NCBI GenBank assembly: GCA_944323345.1
Contig: CALUSC010000007.1
Location: 1 to 64,000, forward strand
DNA from: an uncultured Bacteroidales bacterium
GTDB taxonomy: Bacteria > Bacteroidota > Bacteroidia > Bacteroidales > UBA932
DNA length: 64,000 bases
Reading direction: 5' to 3'
Shown here: positions 16,740 through 25,132 of the stretch, one piece after another
How the letters are laid out: each line of letters begins with the position of its first letter
Position numbering within the stretch: the stretch's first letter is position 1
Translations under genes and position numbers: made by a program
Notes under the pieces: generated by a model
Told to the model about the DNA's origin: nothing
The model's database searches: none
What the model saw: the letters and a program-made list of their open reading frames with translations, nothing else

Positions 16740-18833
16740 ATGAAAATAAAAATGACAATTGCGGCGGCGACGCTCGCACTCATTACATCTTGCAATATGG
16801 AAAATCCTTTATTGACGGAGTCACCTGAACTTTACGGTGCGCCCCGGTTCGACAAAATCGAGAACAAACATTATGTCCCTGCGTTCAAGGCAGCCATCCA
16901 GGAGGCGAAGGCAGAGATAGATTCCATCGTGGCCAATCCGGAAGAGCCTGATTTCAGCAATACGATAGAAGCTCTGGAATACAGCGGCCGTACGCTGGAC
17001 CGCGTATCAGGCATTTTTTATAATCTCATGGAAGCCGATACGGATGACGAGATGCAGGCCATAGCAGAGGAGATTTCTCCGATGATGACCGAGTATTCCA
17101 TGTATATTTCGCTGAACAAGCCTCTCTTTGAAAGGGTGAAGGCTGTCTATATGAAGAAAGATTCCCTGGATCTGGAACTTGACCAGAAGCAATTGCTGGA
17201 AGATACATACAAGTCTTTTGCGAGAAACGGGGCCAATCTTCCGGATGCCGACAAGGAAACGTACAGCAAGTATGCCGAGGAGCTTTCCCTCGCTACTTTG
17301 CAGTTCAGCAAGAACGTGCTGGCGGCCACCAATGCCTATTCCCTCCATATAACCGACAGCACGGATCTGGCAGGCCTGCCTGGCTACGTAGTGGATATGG
17401 CCTCACTGGCTGCCAAGGAAAAAGGTCTGGACGGCTGGGTATTTACCCTGGATTATCCGAGCTTCGGCCCTTTCATGAAATTCAGTTCGAACAGGGAACT
17501 CAGGAAAGAAGTGTACATGGCATATATGACCAGATCTGTTGGCGGCGAGTTCGACAATACGGAAATAGTCAGGAAGATAGTGGATCTGAGGATAAAGATG
17601 TCGGAATTGCTGGGATACGATACCTATGCGGATTATGCTCTTGAAAACAAGATGGCCAAGGATCCCGAAACAGTAAATGCGTTTCTCAAGGAGCTGCTCG
17701 AGCCTACCATGCCGTTTGCAAGGCAGGAAGTGGCTGAAATCTTCAAATTTGCCAAGGAAAACGGCTTTGAAGACAGCGAACTGAGGTCTTGGGATTTTTC
17801 CTACTGGTCTGAAAAGTACCGTGAAGCGCGTTATAACCTGAACGAGGAACAGCTGAAACCATATTTCAGGCTTGAAAACTGCATAGCGGCGGCCTTTGAC
17901 CTGGCGAACAGGCTTTACGGCCTTACCTTTACGGAAATACACGATGTGCCTGTATACCATAAGGACGTGAAAGTGTATGATGTGAAGGATGAAAACGGAC
18001 GTCACATGGCGCTGTTCTATGCCGATTTCTTCCCAAGACCGAGCAAGAGAGGGGGAGCGTGGATGACTGCATTCAGAGAGCAGAGCATATACGAAGGTGT
18101 CGAAGAACGTCCGTTCATCAGTATCGTGACCAATTTCACGAAGCCGACGGAGAATGACCCGTCTTTGCTTACGCACGGCGAATTCGTGACTCTCCTTCAT
18201 GAGTTCGGACATTCTCTCCATGGTATTCTGGCTGAAGGCCGTTACTCTTCACTGACAGGTACTTCTGTTCCGAGGGATTTTGTAGAACTTCCGTCCCAGA
18301 TTATGGAAAACTGGGCTTATGAGCCGGAATTCCTGGATACATTCGCCAAGGACTACAGGACCGGAGAAGTGATACCGGCTTCCATGATTGACAAGATCGT
18401 GGCATCAAAGAATTTCCTGGCCGGCTATTCGCAGGTCGGGCAGCTCCGCTATGGCATTATGGATATGGCCTGGCATACTCTTTCTGAATTGCCTGCCGAG
18501 GGCACCGTGGATTTCGAGAAAAAGACAGTGGATCCGATCAACGTGATTCCGTCCGTTCCGGGTACGGCCTTTTCACCGACCTTCTCTCATATTTTCGCAG
18601 GAGGATATGCCGCCGGATATTATTCGTACAAGTGGGCTGAGGTACTGGAGGCCGATGCATTTTCTCTTTTCAAGGAAAAAGGTATTTTCAACAAGGAAGT
18701 GGCAGCTTCTTTCCGTGACAATATCCTGTCGAAAGGAAGTACTGAGGATGTGGCCGTCCTGTACAAGAGATTCAGGGGTCATAATCCTGAACCGGAGGCG
18801 CTGATGGAGAAGTTGGGGCTCGTGGAAAAGTAG
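16740..18833 (+). CDS. M3-family metallopeptidase, peptidyl-dipeptidase Dcp-like lipoprotein
   Basis: A 697-aa zinc oligopeptidase of the thimet/Dcp family. The HEFGH zinc motif is at 487-491, with a downstream ELPSQIMENW stretch supplying the third ligand glutamate. A lipoprotein signal with lipobox LITSC ends near residue 18, so the enzyme is exported and lipid-anchored, probably trimming peptides in the periplasm or at the outer membrane. The start at 16740 gives this signal peptide; an earlier Met 10 codons upstream would spoil it. It appears monocistronic. Confidence 0.92.
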   Translation: MKIKMTIAAATLALITSCNMENPLLTESPELYGAPRFDKIENKHYVPAFKAAIQEAKAEIDSIVANPEEPDFSNTIEALEYSGRTLDRVSGIFYNLMEADTDDEMQAIAEEISPMMTEYSMYISLNKPLFERVKAVYMKKDSLDLELDQKQLLEDTYKSFARNGANLPDADKETYSKYAEELSLATLQFSKNVLAATNAYSLHITDSTDLAGLPGYVVDMASLAAKEKGLDGWVFTLDYPSFGPFMKFSSNRELRKEVYMAYMTRSVGGEFDNTEIVRKIVDLRIKMSELLGYDTYADYALENKMAKDPETVNAFLKELLEPTMPFARQEVAEIFKFAKENGFEDSELRSWDFSYWSEKYREARYNLNEEQLKPYFRLENCIAAAFDLANRLYGLTFTEIHDVPVYHKDVKVYDVKDENGRHMALFYADFFPRPSKRGGAWMTAFREQSIYEGVEERPFISIVTNFTKPTENDPSLLTHGEFVTLLHEFGHSLHGILAEGRYSSLTGTSVPRDFVELPSQIMENWAYEPEFLDTFAKDYRTGEVIPASMIDKIVASKNFLAGYSQVGQLRYGIMDMAWHTLSELPAEGTVDFEKKTVDPINVIPSVPGTAFSPTFSHIFAGGYAAGYYSYKWAEVLEADAFSLFKEKGIFNKEVAASFRDNILSKGSTEDVAVLYKRFRGHNPEPEALMEKLGLVEK

Positions 18834-18841
18834 CCGTCGGA

Positions 18842-18849
18842 TTTATTTG
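18842..18849 (+). promoter_or_regulatory. Probable -7 box of the DUF2807 gene
   Basis: TTTATTTG differs from TAnnTTTG at one base and is followed by GC. It would start a transcript near 18855, so that the 5' arm of the adjacent inverted repeat lies at the very 5' end. Confidence 0.4.
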
Positions 18850-18860
18850 CAACGTATTGG

Positions 18861-18915
18861 CCGGTTTTTTCATCTTAATGCCTGGATTTTACCAGAAAAG
18901 AAATGAAAAAACCGG
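18861..18915 (+). promoter_or_regulatory. Leader hairpin covering the DUF2807 start codon
   Basis: The arm CCGGTTTTTTCAT (18861-18873) is perfectly complementary to ATGAAAAAACCGG (18903-18915). The second arm begins with the ATG of the downstream gene. The loop is 29 nt. In mRNA this 13-bp stem would hide the initiation codon, suggesting translational control. The arms are seen directly; the role is inferred. Confidence 0.55.
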
Positions 18916-19700
18916 TTTTCATGTTTTTTGCCGCCATCGTATTGTCTGCGGCATGTTCTAAAATAGAGCTTGCAGGAGTATCTGCTACAAAATGCCAGAA
19001 TATTTCGGGAAATTACTCTTCAATCGTCGTCGACGGAAACATTGTTGTCGAAGTTTCTTCTTCCGGCGAGATGGCGGAGATTACTTCTGATGCCAACATA
19101 CTTCCATACGTGGATGTCTATACTGATAATGGCACGTTGTACATAGAATACGGCAACGGGGCCCGTTTTTCTTCCGGAAGGTTTGAGACGGTGGTGCGTA
19201 TCCCTGAGAATACTGATGTCCAGGGAATCAGGCTTCTGAATTCTGCGTATTACAGGAATGACGGTATCATGAAGTCCGCCTACTATATGAAACTGGAGGC
19301 TGATTCCGGTTCCGGATTCGACATGGCCGGTCTGATCGCGAAGGACGTCATTCTGAATCTGCAGAACAGTTCCTTGTTTTCGGCCCGTTACGTGTCGCTG
19401 ACCGATGCCACTTTCAATATATCAGGAGGATCGAAGGCGGAAATGGATGGAATCATCGGATATTGCGATGCGTTTATGTCAGGTTTTTCCACGCTTGCTT
19501 ACAAGACAGACACTTATGTGGATAATTATGCCCTGACTATCGACCAGTTCAACGCCCAAATGTCAGATGCCAGTTCGGCATATTTCCATTCTGACGGATA
19601 TCTTTCCGGAACCCTTACGGGCGGGAGTTCCATAGTTTTTACCGGAATGGCACAGAACTATGCCTCCATGCTCGACAGTTCCTGGATCGAGAGCATGTAG
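18903..19700 (+). CDS. DUF2807 (head-GIN domain) lipoprotein
   Basis: A 265-aa exported lipoprotein with lipobox LSAAC near residue 18. The body resembles the DUF2807/putative auto-transporter adhesin head-GIN domain: SIVVDGNIVVEV at the start and repeated short beta-strands (SGSGFDMAG, ISGGSKAEMDG, SDASSAYF) typical of a beta-helix. The biochemical role is unknown. It is monocistronic between an M3 peptidase gene and a convergent lptG. Its start codon lies inside a perfect inverted repeat that may control translation. Confidence 0.82.
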   Translation: MKKPVFMFFAAIVLSAACSKIELAGVSATKCQNISGNYSSIVVDGNIVVEVSSSGEMAEITSDANILPYVDVYTDNGTLYIEYGNGARFSSGRFETVVRIPENTDVQGIRLLNSAYYRNDGIMKSAYYMKLEADSGSGFDMAGLIAKDVILNLQNSSLFSARYVSLTDATFNISGGSKAEMDGIIGYCDAFMSGFSTLAYKTDTYVDNYALTIDQFNAQMSDASSAYFHSDGYLSGTLTGGSSIVFTGMAQNYASMLDSSWIESM

Positions 19701-19702
19701 CG

Positions 19703-20803
19703 TTATTTAGGCGCAATCTTGTACAGGACGCCGGCAATGGCTGCATAGAGGAAGTTAGGTGTCCACAGTGCAAGCCCCGGCGGCATTACTCCCGTATATA
19801 CGAACATTTCACTGAATCTCTGGAACAGAATATATGAGAAACTGAGGGCGATGCCGATACCTATGTTCCAGCCCATGCCTCCGCGCCGTTTCTTTGACGA
19901 CAGGGCCACGCCCATGATGGTAAGGATGAATGCGGAAAAAGGCATTGCGAACCTTTTGTGTTTTTCTATCAGGGCGTCCTTGATGTTGGCGTCCCCTCGC
20001 ATCTTCTGCGTGGCTATCAATTCGTTCAGTTCCCTGTAATTCAAGGATTCCAGGGTGTTTTTCTTTAGATAGAAATCCGCGACAGTCAGATTTATTACGG
20101 TGTCGAGCTGTTTCCCGCTCCTTATCTGGTCTTCGAGCGAATTGGTATAATCGCGGATGAAGTATTTCTTCAGTCTCCAGCCGTTGAATGTGGTATCCCA
20201 TACAGCCGTTTCAGCCGACAGTTTCGATACCAGCTGGTTATCTTCTATTTTTTCCAGAGTGAACCTGTATGCGGTATTGTTCCATGAACTGAATGACTCT
20301 ACGAAGACGAATTCTCCGGGAGCTATCTGGTAATGGATGTTGCGGTTATTGTTGCCGGTGTTCGATTTTATGTATTTGTTTTCGAACTGCACCAGCACCT
20401 TGTTCGAATTCGGGATGATGAACAGATTGAGGCACAGAGAGAATATCGCGATGATGGTCGCGGAGAAAATATAGGGGACCATCATTCTGTGAAAACTTAT
20501 CCCGCATGACAGTATGGCTATTATTTCGGAGTTGCCGGCCATCTTCGACGTGAAGAATATCACGGTGATGAATACGAACAGGGCGCTGAACATATTCATG
20601 AAGTAAGGTATGAAGTTGAAATAATAGTCTACAATGATTTCTTTCAGAGGGGCTTCCTTGCTGACGAAATCATCTATCTTTTCACTTATGTCGAATATGA
20701 TGACAATGCCGATGATGAGTATCAGGGCAACAAAGAAAGTAGTTATGAACTGCTTGATTATGTATAAGTCGATAAGTCTCGGCTTGAGGTCAAGATGTCT
20801 CAT
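19703..20803 (-). CDS. lptG: LptG-type permease of the LPS export system
   Basis: A 366-aa YjgP/YjgQ-family inner-membrane protein. With LptB and a partner permease it extracts lipopolysaccharide from the inner membrane. Three N-terminal membrane segments (about 15-37, 57-85 and 98-125), a periplasmic beta-jellyroll region (about 130-270) and three C-terminal segments are visible. It lies 10 nt downstream of tgt. A second, longer YjgP/Q permease is fused to Fmt at 29606-32092 and may be its partner. Confidence 0.85.
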   Translation of the reverse strand: MRHLDLKPRLIDLYIIKQFITTFFVALILIIGIVIIFDISEKIDDFVSKEAPLKEIIVDYYFNFIPYFMNMFSALFVFITVIFFTSKMAGNSEIIAILSCGISFHRMMVPYIFSATIIAIFSLCLNLFIIPNSNKVLVQFENKYIKSNTGNNNRNIHYQIAPGEFVFVESFSSWNNTAYRFTLEKIEDNQLVSKLSAETAVWDTTFNGWRLKKYFIRDYTNSLEDQIRSGKQLDTVINLTVADFYLKKNTLESLNYRELNELIATQKMRGDANIKDALIEKHKRFAMPFSAFILTIMGVALSSKKRRGGMGWNIGIGIALSFSYILFQRFSEMFVYTGVMPPGLALWTPNFLYAAIAGVLYKIAPK

Positions 20804-20813
20804 TTCCTTTTTC

Positions 20814-21944
20814 TTATAATCTTGTCATGATTCTGCGTACCGTAGTTTCCTTCCAGCTCTTGAAGTCGCCTGCCTTTATATGCTTCCTGGCTTCACGTAC
20901 CAGATCCAGATAAAAGGCGAGGTTATGTTCGCTGGCTATCTGTCCTGCGAATATTTCCTTGGCTATGAAAAGGTGCCTCAGATATGCCTTGCTGTATGTC
21001 CTGTCCACGAATGACGTCCCGGCAGGATCTATCGGAGAGAAGTCGTCTGCCCATTTCTGGTTTCTCATGTTCATGATGCCGTTCCAGGTGAAAAGCATTC
21101 CGTTCCGTCCGTTGCGGGTCGGCATCACGCAGTCGAACATGTCCACGCCGCGTTCTATGCCCTCCAGAAGGTTTGCAGGAGTCCCGACACCCATAAGATA
21201 TCTCGGCCTGTCGTCCGGCAATATCGGACATACCACTTCCAGCATTTCATACATCTTTTCCGTAGGTTCTCCTACCGAAAGCCCTCCTATGGCGTAACCT
21301 TCCCTGTCGAAAGAGGCTGCATGCTCTGCGGCTTCCCGCCGCAATTCAGGATAGACGCATCCCTGGACTATCGGGAAAAATGTCTGTGAATATCCGTACA
21401 GCGGCTCTGTCTCGTCGAAGTGTTTTATGCATCGTGCCAGCCATGATTCCGTCAGTCTGAGCGACTTTTTCGCATATTCGAAACTGGCGTCACCCGGAGT
21501 GCATTCGTCGAGGGCCATTATGATGTCCCCGCCAATGATTCTCTGCGTGTCGACATTGTTCTCAGGCGTGAAAGTATGTCTGGAACCGTCTATGTGCGAG
21601 GAGAAAGTACATCCGTCGGGAGTGAGTTTTCTGATAGGGGACAGCGAGAATACCTGGAATCCGCCGCTGTCCGTAAGTATCGGCCTGTCCCATGAGATGA
21701 ATTTGTGGAGCCCTCCGGCTGCCTTGAGGATATCCAGGCCAGGTCTCAGATACAGATGATATGTATTGCCGAGGATAATCTCGGCCTTTATGTCATCTTC
21801 CAGATCTCTGTGATATATGCCTTTGACAGAGCCGACTGTGCCTACGGGCATGAAGATAGGCGTCTCTATCTGCCCGTGGTCTGTGGTTATGATGCCGCAT
21901 CTGGCATTCGAGCCGGGATCGGAGGCTGTCTTGACAAACTTCAT
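20814..21944 (-). CDS. tgt: Queuine tRNA-ribosyltransferase lacking zinc-ligand cysteines
   Basis: Exchanges guanine-34 for preQ1 in tRNAs with GUN anticodons. At 376 aa it is full length. DSGGFQVFSL, MALDECTPGD, GGLSVGEP and the nucleophile region DCVMPTRNGRNG are intact. Where bacterial Tgt normally has PECDCYTC, this protein reads PAGTSFVD, so all three zinc cysteines are replaced while the His in SEHN remains. It heads a tgt-lptG transcript with a promoter about 20 nt upstream. queH of the same pathway lies 4 kb away. Confidence 0.95.
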   Translation of the reverse strand: MKFVKTASDPGSNARCGIITTDHGQIETPIFMPVGTVGSVKGIYHRDLEDDIKAEIILGNTYHLYLRPGLDILKAAGGLHKFISWDRPILTDSGGFQVFSLSPIRKLTPDGCTFSSHIDGSRHTFTPENNVDTQRIIGGDIIMALDECTPGDASFEYAKKSLRLTESWLARCIKHFDETEPLYGYSQTFFPIVQGCVYPELRREAAEHAASFDREGYAIGGLSVGEPTEKMYEMLEVVCPILPDDRPRYLMGVGTPANLLEGIERGVDMFDCVMPTRNGRNGMLFTWNGIMNMRNQKWADDFSPIDPAGTSFVDRTYSKAYLRHLFIAKEIFAGQIASEHNLAFYLDLVREARKHIKAGDFKSWKETTVRRIMTRL

Positions 21945-21963
21945 ATAAATCTTTTTAAACGGT

Positions 21964-21996
21964 CAAAGATAGCAAGAAACTGCCATATAATTCAAA
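21964..21996 (-). promoter_or_regulatory. Promoter of tgt-lptG
   Basis: On the minus strand TTTG (21996-21993), 21 bp, then TATCTTTG (21971-21964). It is divergent from the nucleoside-transporter promoter. Confidence 0.6.
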
Positions 21997-22014
21997 TTTT
22001 GACCAAATTCTCAT

Positions 22015-22022
22015 TATATTTG
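22015..22022 (+). promoter_or_regulatory. -7 box upstream of the nucleoside-type MFS gene
   Basis: TATATTTG matches the consensus exactly, 19 nt before the ATG. The nearest TTTG is only 13 bp upstream, so the -33 box is doubtful. Confidence 0.5.
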
Positions 22023-22041
22023 CTGAAATAACACTGAAAAT

Positions 22042-23325
22042 ATGAATAACGCAGTTCGTATCAGGCTGATCCTGATGAATTTCCTTCAATGGGCCGTCTG
22101 GGGTGCATACCTCACTTCCATGGGCAGCTACCTGGTATCTGCAGGACTTGCAGAGAAGATAGGTCTCTTTTATGCCATGCAGGGCATAGTCTCGATATTC
22201 ATGCCTGCGGTAATAGGTATCATAGCCGACAAGTATGTTCCTGCACAGAGGCTCCTCGGCCTGTGCCATCTCATAGCGGGTGCGGCGATGATAGCTGCAG
22301 GATATTACGGCCTGACTTCCGGCCAGGACGTGAAATTCGGAGTGCTTTTCCCGTTATATACCCTCAGCGTAGCATTCTACATGCCTACCATAGCGCTGTC
22401 GAACTCCGTGGCATTCAAGATTCTGGTCAGGAACGGCTTCGATACGGTGAAGGATTTCCCTCCGGTCAGGGTCTTCGGTACGGTAGGATTCATCTGCAGC
22501 ATGCTTTTCGTGAATTTCGTGAAGGATGCCGACGGGATACAGTTCCAGCATACGTATAACCAGTTCTTCGTTTCGGGAATAACAGGTTTCGTGCTCTTCC
22601 TGTACTGCTTTACGCTTCCTGACTGCCCGGTGAACAGGCAGGTGAAGTCTCAGAGTCTTGCAGAAGCGCTGGGAGCCAAGGCTTTCCGGCTTTTCAAAGA
22701 TCGCGGGATGGCTACATTTTTCGTATTCTCCATGCTTCTCGGAGTGGCCTTGCAGATTACCAACGGATTCGCGAATCCTTTCATTTCGCATTTTACGGAT
22801 GTGCCCGAATATGCTGACACATGGGGTGCGCGCAATGCCAACGCCCTGATATCCATATCGCAGATGTCCGAGACTTTGGGAATCTTGCTGATTCCTGTAG
22901 CGATGAAAATATTCGGCATCAAGAGGGTGATGCTCATAGCCATGCTTGCCTGGGTCTTCCGTTTCGGCCTCTTCGGTCTCGGAAATCCCGGTCCAGGTGT
23001 ATGGATGTTCATACTCTCGATGATAGTCTACGGTGTGGCTTTCGATTTCTTCAACATTTCAGGCGCTCTCTATGTGGAGCAGCGTTCGTCTGATGAGATA
23101 AAGTCCAGCGCCCAGGGACTGTTCATGCTGATGACCAACGGCATAGGTGCTACAGTCGGTACATTGTCAGCCCAGGCAGTCGTGAATCATTTCGTCTACA
23201 ATGCAGTTGAACCGGACTGGAGTGCCGCATGGTACATATTTGCAGGGTATGCCCTCGTGGTTGCCGTCCTGTTCGCCATCTGTTTCAGAGATCCCGGCAA
23301 AGGCCCGTACAATAAAATCGCATGA
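22042..23325 (+). CDS. MFS transporter, NupG-like nucleoside permease family
   Basis: A 427-aa inner-membrane protein with about 12 hydrophobic segments. The N-terminus (LMNFLQWAVWGAYLTSMGSY) and the stretch MPTIALSNSVAFKIL followed by FPPVRVFGTVGF resemble NupG/XapB-type nucleoside:proton symporters. Uptake of nucleosides is the likely role, inferred from family. It is monocistronic and diverges from tgt. Its 3' side meets a large inverted repeat before the convergent Spy-like gene. Confidence 0.82.
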   Translation: MNNAVRIRLILMNFLQWAVWGAYLTSMGSYLVSAGLAEKIGLFYAMQGIVSIFMPAVIGIIADKYVPAQRLLGLCHLIAGAAMIAAGYYGLTSGQDVKFGVLFPLYTLSVAFYMPTIALSNSVAFKILVRNGFDTVKDFPPVRVFGTVGFICSMLFVNFVKDADGIQFQHTYNQFFVSGITGFVLFLYCFTLPDCPVNRQVKSQSLAEALGAKAFRLFKDRGMATFFVFSMLLGVALQITNGFANPFISHFTDVPEYADTWGARNANALISISQMSETLGILLIPVAMKIFGIKRVMLIAMLAWVFRFGLFGLGNPGPGVWMFILSMIVYGVAFDFFNISGALYVEQRSSDEIKSSAQGLFMLMTNGIGATVGTLSAQAVVNHFVYNAVEPDWSAAWYIFAGYALVVAVLFAICFRDPGKGPYNKIA

Positions 23326-23363
23326 TTCGGAATATGCCGGCGCCGGTCCGGCCATATAAATAA

Positions 23364-23423
23364 TTGAAGCCGACTCAAAAGGAGGAATTTTAAGGCTTAA
23401 ATACCCTTTTGAGTCGGCCTCAA
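23364..23423. terminator. Large inverted repeat between convergent genes
   Basis: The 19-nt arms 23364-23382 and 23405-23423 pair with one mismatch and share the core GCCGACTCAAAAGG. The 22-nt loop holds the smaller palindrome TTTAA-GGC-TTAAA. A T-run follows at about 23440-23446 on the plus strand. It could be a bidirectional terminator between the MFS gene and the Spy-like gene. Confidence 0.55.
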
Positions 23424-23464
23424 TGCCTGTTATTGTTTGTTTTTTTAAGTTCGGTTGACTCAAC

Positions 23465-23884
23465 TTATCTGCAGCATTCGTGATGCGGTGCAGGATGGTG
23501 TCTGTGATGAGGTCTGTTCCCAGGTCCCGGGCGGTGTCCGTCACGATGGTTTTTCATCTCTTTCCACTGGCCGATCTGCTCAGGAGTCAGGATCTTTTCG
23601 ATGTCTGCCATGTTCTGTTCATGCATTTTCTGCATTTCAGCGCGGTGGTCAGCTATGGCTTTCTGCCTTTTTTCATTCTGCGAGACCAGAAGTTCCTTCA
23701 GTTCTCCGGCCTGCTTGTCACTGAGATTCAGGCACTCCTGCATCCTGTTTATCCTCATTTCGATTCTTTCTTCATCTGAAAGTCTCTCCCGGTCATGTCC
23801 GGGTCCGGGATGGTGGGGCCCCTGTGCGAATGCGGCGCCTATTCCTATGGTCCCGGCGACCAGTACTGTAACTAACCTTTTCAT
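23465..23884 (-). CDS. Spy/CpxP-like periplasmic protein with histidine-rich ends
   Basis: A 139-aa exported protein. The signal peptide (MKRLVTVLVAGTIGIGAAFAQ, cut after AFA) is followed by a helical domain with two LTxxQ-like motifs, LNLSDKQAGELKELL and LTPEQIGQWKEM. These mark the Spy/CpxP periplasmic chaperone or metal-resistance family. Histidines cluster just after the signal (GPHHPGPGH) and in the C-terminal tail from about residue 115. The start at 23884 gives this signal; an upstream Met would not. It is divergent from a two-component system that may control it. Confidence 0.8.
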   Translation of the reverse strand: MKRLVTVLVAGTIGIGAAFAQGPHHPGPGHDRERLSDEERIEMRINRMQECLNLSDKQAGELKELLVSQNEKRQKAIADHRAEMQKMHEQNMADIEKILTPEQIGQWKEMKNHRDGHRPGPGNRPHHRHHPAPHHECCR

Positions 23885-23946
23885 ATCCTGTAAATTTAAA
23901 TGGGTTTGACTTGTACGGCATGCGGCATGGAGCCGGCCGCGCAATA

Positions 23947-23954
23947 CAAAAGTA
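23947..23954 (-). promoter_or_regulatory. -7 box upstream of the Spy-like gene
   Basis: TACTTTTG on the minus strand fits TAnnTTTG, 62 nt before the ATG. No TTTG is seen at the expected spacing, which could mean activator dependence. Confidence 0.5.
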
Positions 23955-24035
23955 TGAAAGAAAACCGCAGCGCATCTCATATCATCGGCGTATGGTGGCG
24001 AACAGCGTTATTCCGGTGGTGAACGGCATGCCCTG

Positions 24036-24066
24036 TCTGAAATTCGATTTATATTGATTATTTTTG
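24036..24066 (+). promoter_or_regulatory. Promoter of the LytS/LytTR two-component pair
   Basis: TCTG (24036-24039), 19 bp, then TATTTTTG (24059-24066). One mismatch in the -33 box and none in the -7 box. It lies 40 nt upstream of the sensor kinase ATG. Confidence 0.6.
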
Positions 24067-24106
24067 CGGATACCGGTACGGATTTTCCGTAATAATTACC
24101 GAAATC

Positions 24107-25132
24107 ATGAATAACAGGAACCTGCCTATCATAATAGATGCAGTATTCTGCGTCATCCTTCTTCCGGCTATGATAATGCTTCTGCCCATAGAAAGGTGGC
24201 TGACGCATCATACCGGATTCGTATTGCTGCTGGTTATCTGGCTTTATGCAGTATATTTCATAAACAGAAAGTGGACTGTCCCCATGGTGTTCGGCAAGAA
24301 CAGATATTTGCCTGCTGTCATTATTCTGGCGGCGACTGTCTTTCTCACATGGCTGTTGATCAGGATGGATATGCCTGGAGATTTTTTCAGGCATAGAGGA
24401 CATGCAGTACACCACCGTTTTTTCAGGCTTGGTCCCAGGGAACAAGGTGTATGGTTCCTGTTTCTGGTAGTGACCACGTTCAGCGTGGCTGTAGGTCTTC
24501 TGACGGAGCTGTACCGGCAGATGCTCAGAAGAAAAGAGCTCGAACAGGAGAAGTCAAGGGCGGAACTTGCGCTGTACAAGGCTCAGATCAATCCTCATTT
24601 CCTGTTCAATACCCTTAATACCATTTACGGAATGATACTGACGCATTCCGACAGGACAGAGCAGGCTTTCATGCAGTTTATAGGCATGGTCAAGTACCTG
24701 TATTCCAAAGCCTCATCGGATTTCATTCCGGTGACGGAGGAGATAGACTATATCCGCCAGTATATAGAACTGCAGAAAAACCGCCTGAATGAGCATACGG
24801 GAGTCGAGTTCAATGCTGATGTTTCAGACAGCGGTGCGGTCATCGCGCCGATGTTGCTGATAACTTTCGTCGAGAATGCATTCAAGTACGGTGTTTCCTC
24901 CCATCGTGACAGCGTGATTTCAATCAGCATATCGGCCGATACCCGGAAACTCCGTTTCAATGTCCGGAACAGCGTTTTTCCTGAGTCCCTGGCCAAAAAG
25001 GGGGACGGGGTAGGTATCGTGAACTGCCGCAAAAGGCTGGAACTGATATATCCTGATGCCCATGAACTGAAACTGACGGATTCCGGTACATCCTACGAGG
25101 CGGACCTGACTATCTTTTTCGACAGAAAATGA
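24107..25132 (+). CDS. LytS/YehU-type sensor histidine kinase
   Basis: A 341-aa membrane sensor. Four membrane segments lie at about 10-28, 37-52, 68-86 and 113-134. The phospho-acceptor His164 is in QINPHFLFNTLN of the His_kinase domain, and the ATP-binding domain has FVENAFKYG and GDGVGIVNCRKRL. The loop between segments 3 and 4 contains HRGHAVHH (96-103), a possible metal site facing outside. It overlaps the response-regulator gene by 4 nt and is divergent from the His-rich Spy-like gene, suggesting envelope or metal stress sensing. Confidence 0.92.
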   Translation: MNNRNLPIIIDAVFCVILLPAMIMLLPIERWLTHHTGFVLLLVIWLYAVYFINRKWTVPMVFGKNRYLPAVIILAATVFLTWLLIRMDMPGDFFRHRGHAVHHRFFRLGPREQGVWFLFLVVTTFSVAVGLLTELYRQMLRRKELEQEKSRAELALYKAQINPHFLFNTLNTIYGMILTHSDRTEQAFMQFIGMVKYLYSKASSDFIPVTEEIDYIRQYIELQKNRLNEHTGVEFNADVSDSGAVIAPMLLITFVENAFKYGVSSHRDSVISISISADTRKLRFNVRNSVFPESLAKKGDGVGIVNCRKRLELIYPDAHELKLTDSGTSYEADLTIFFDRK

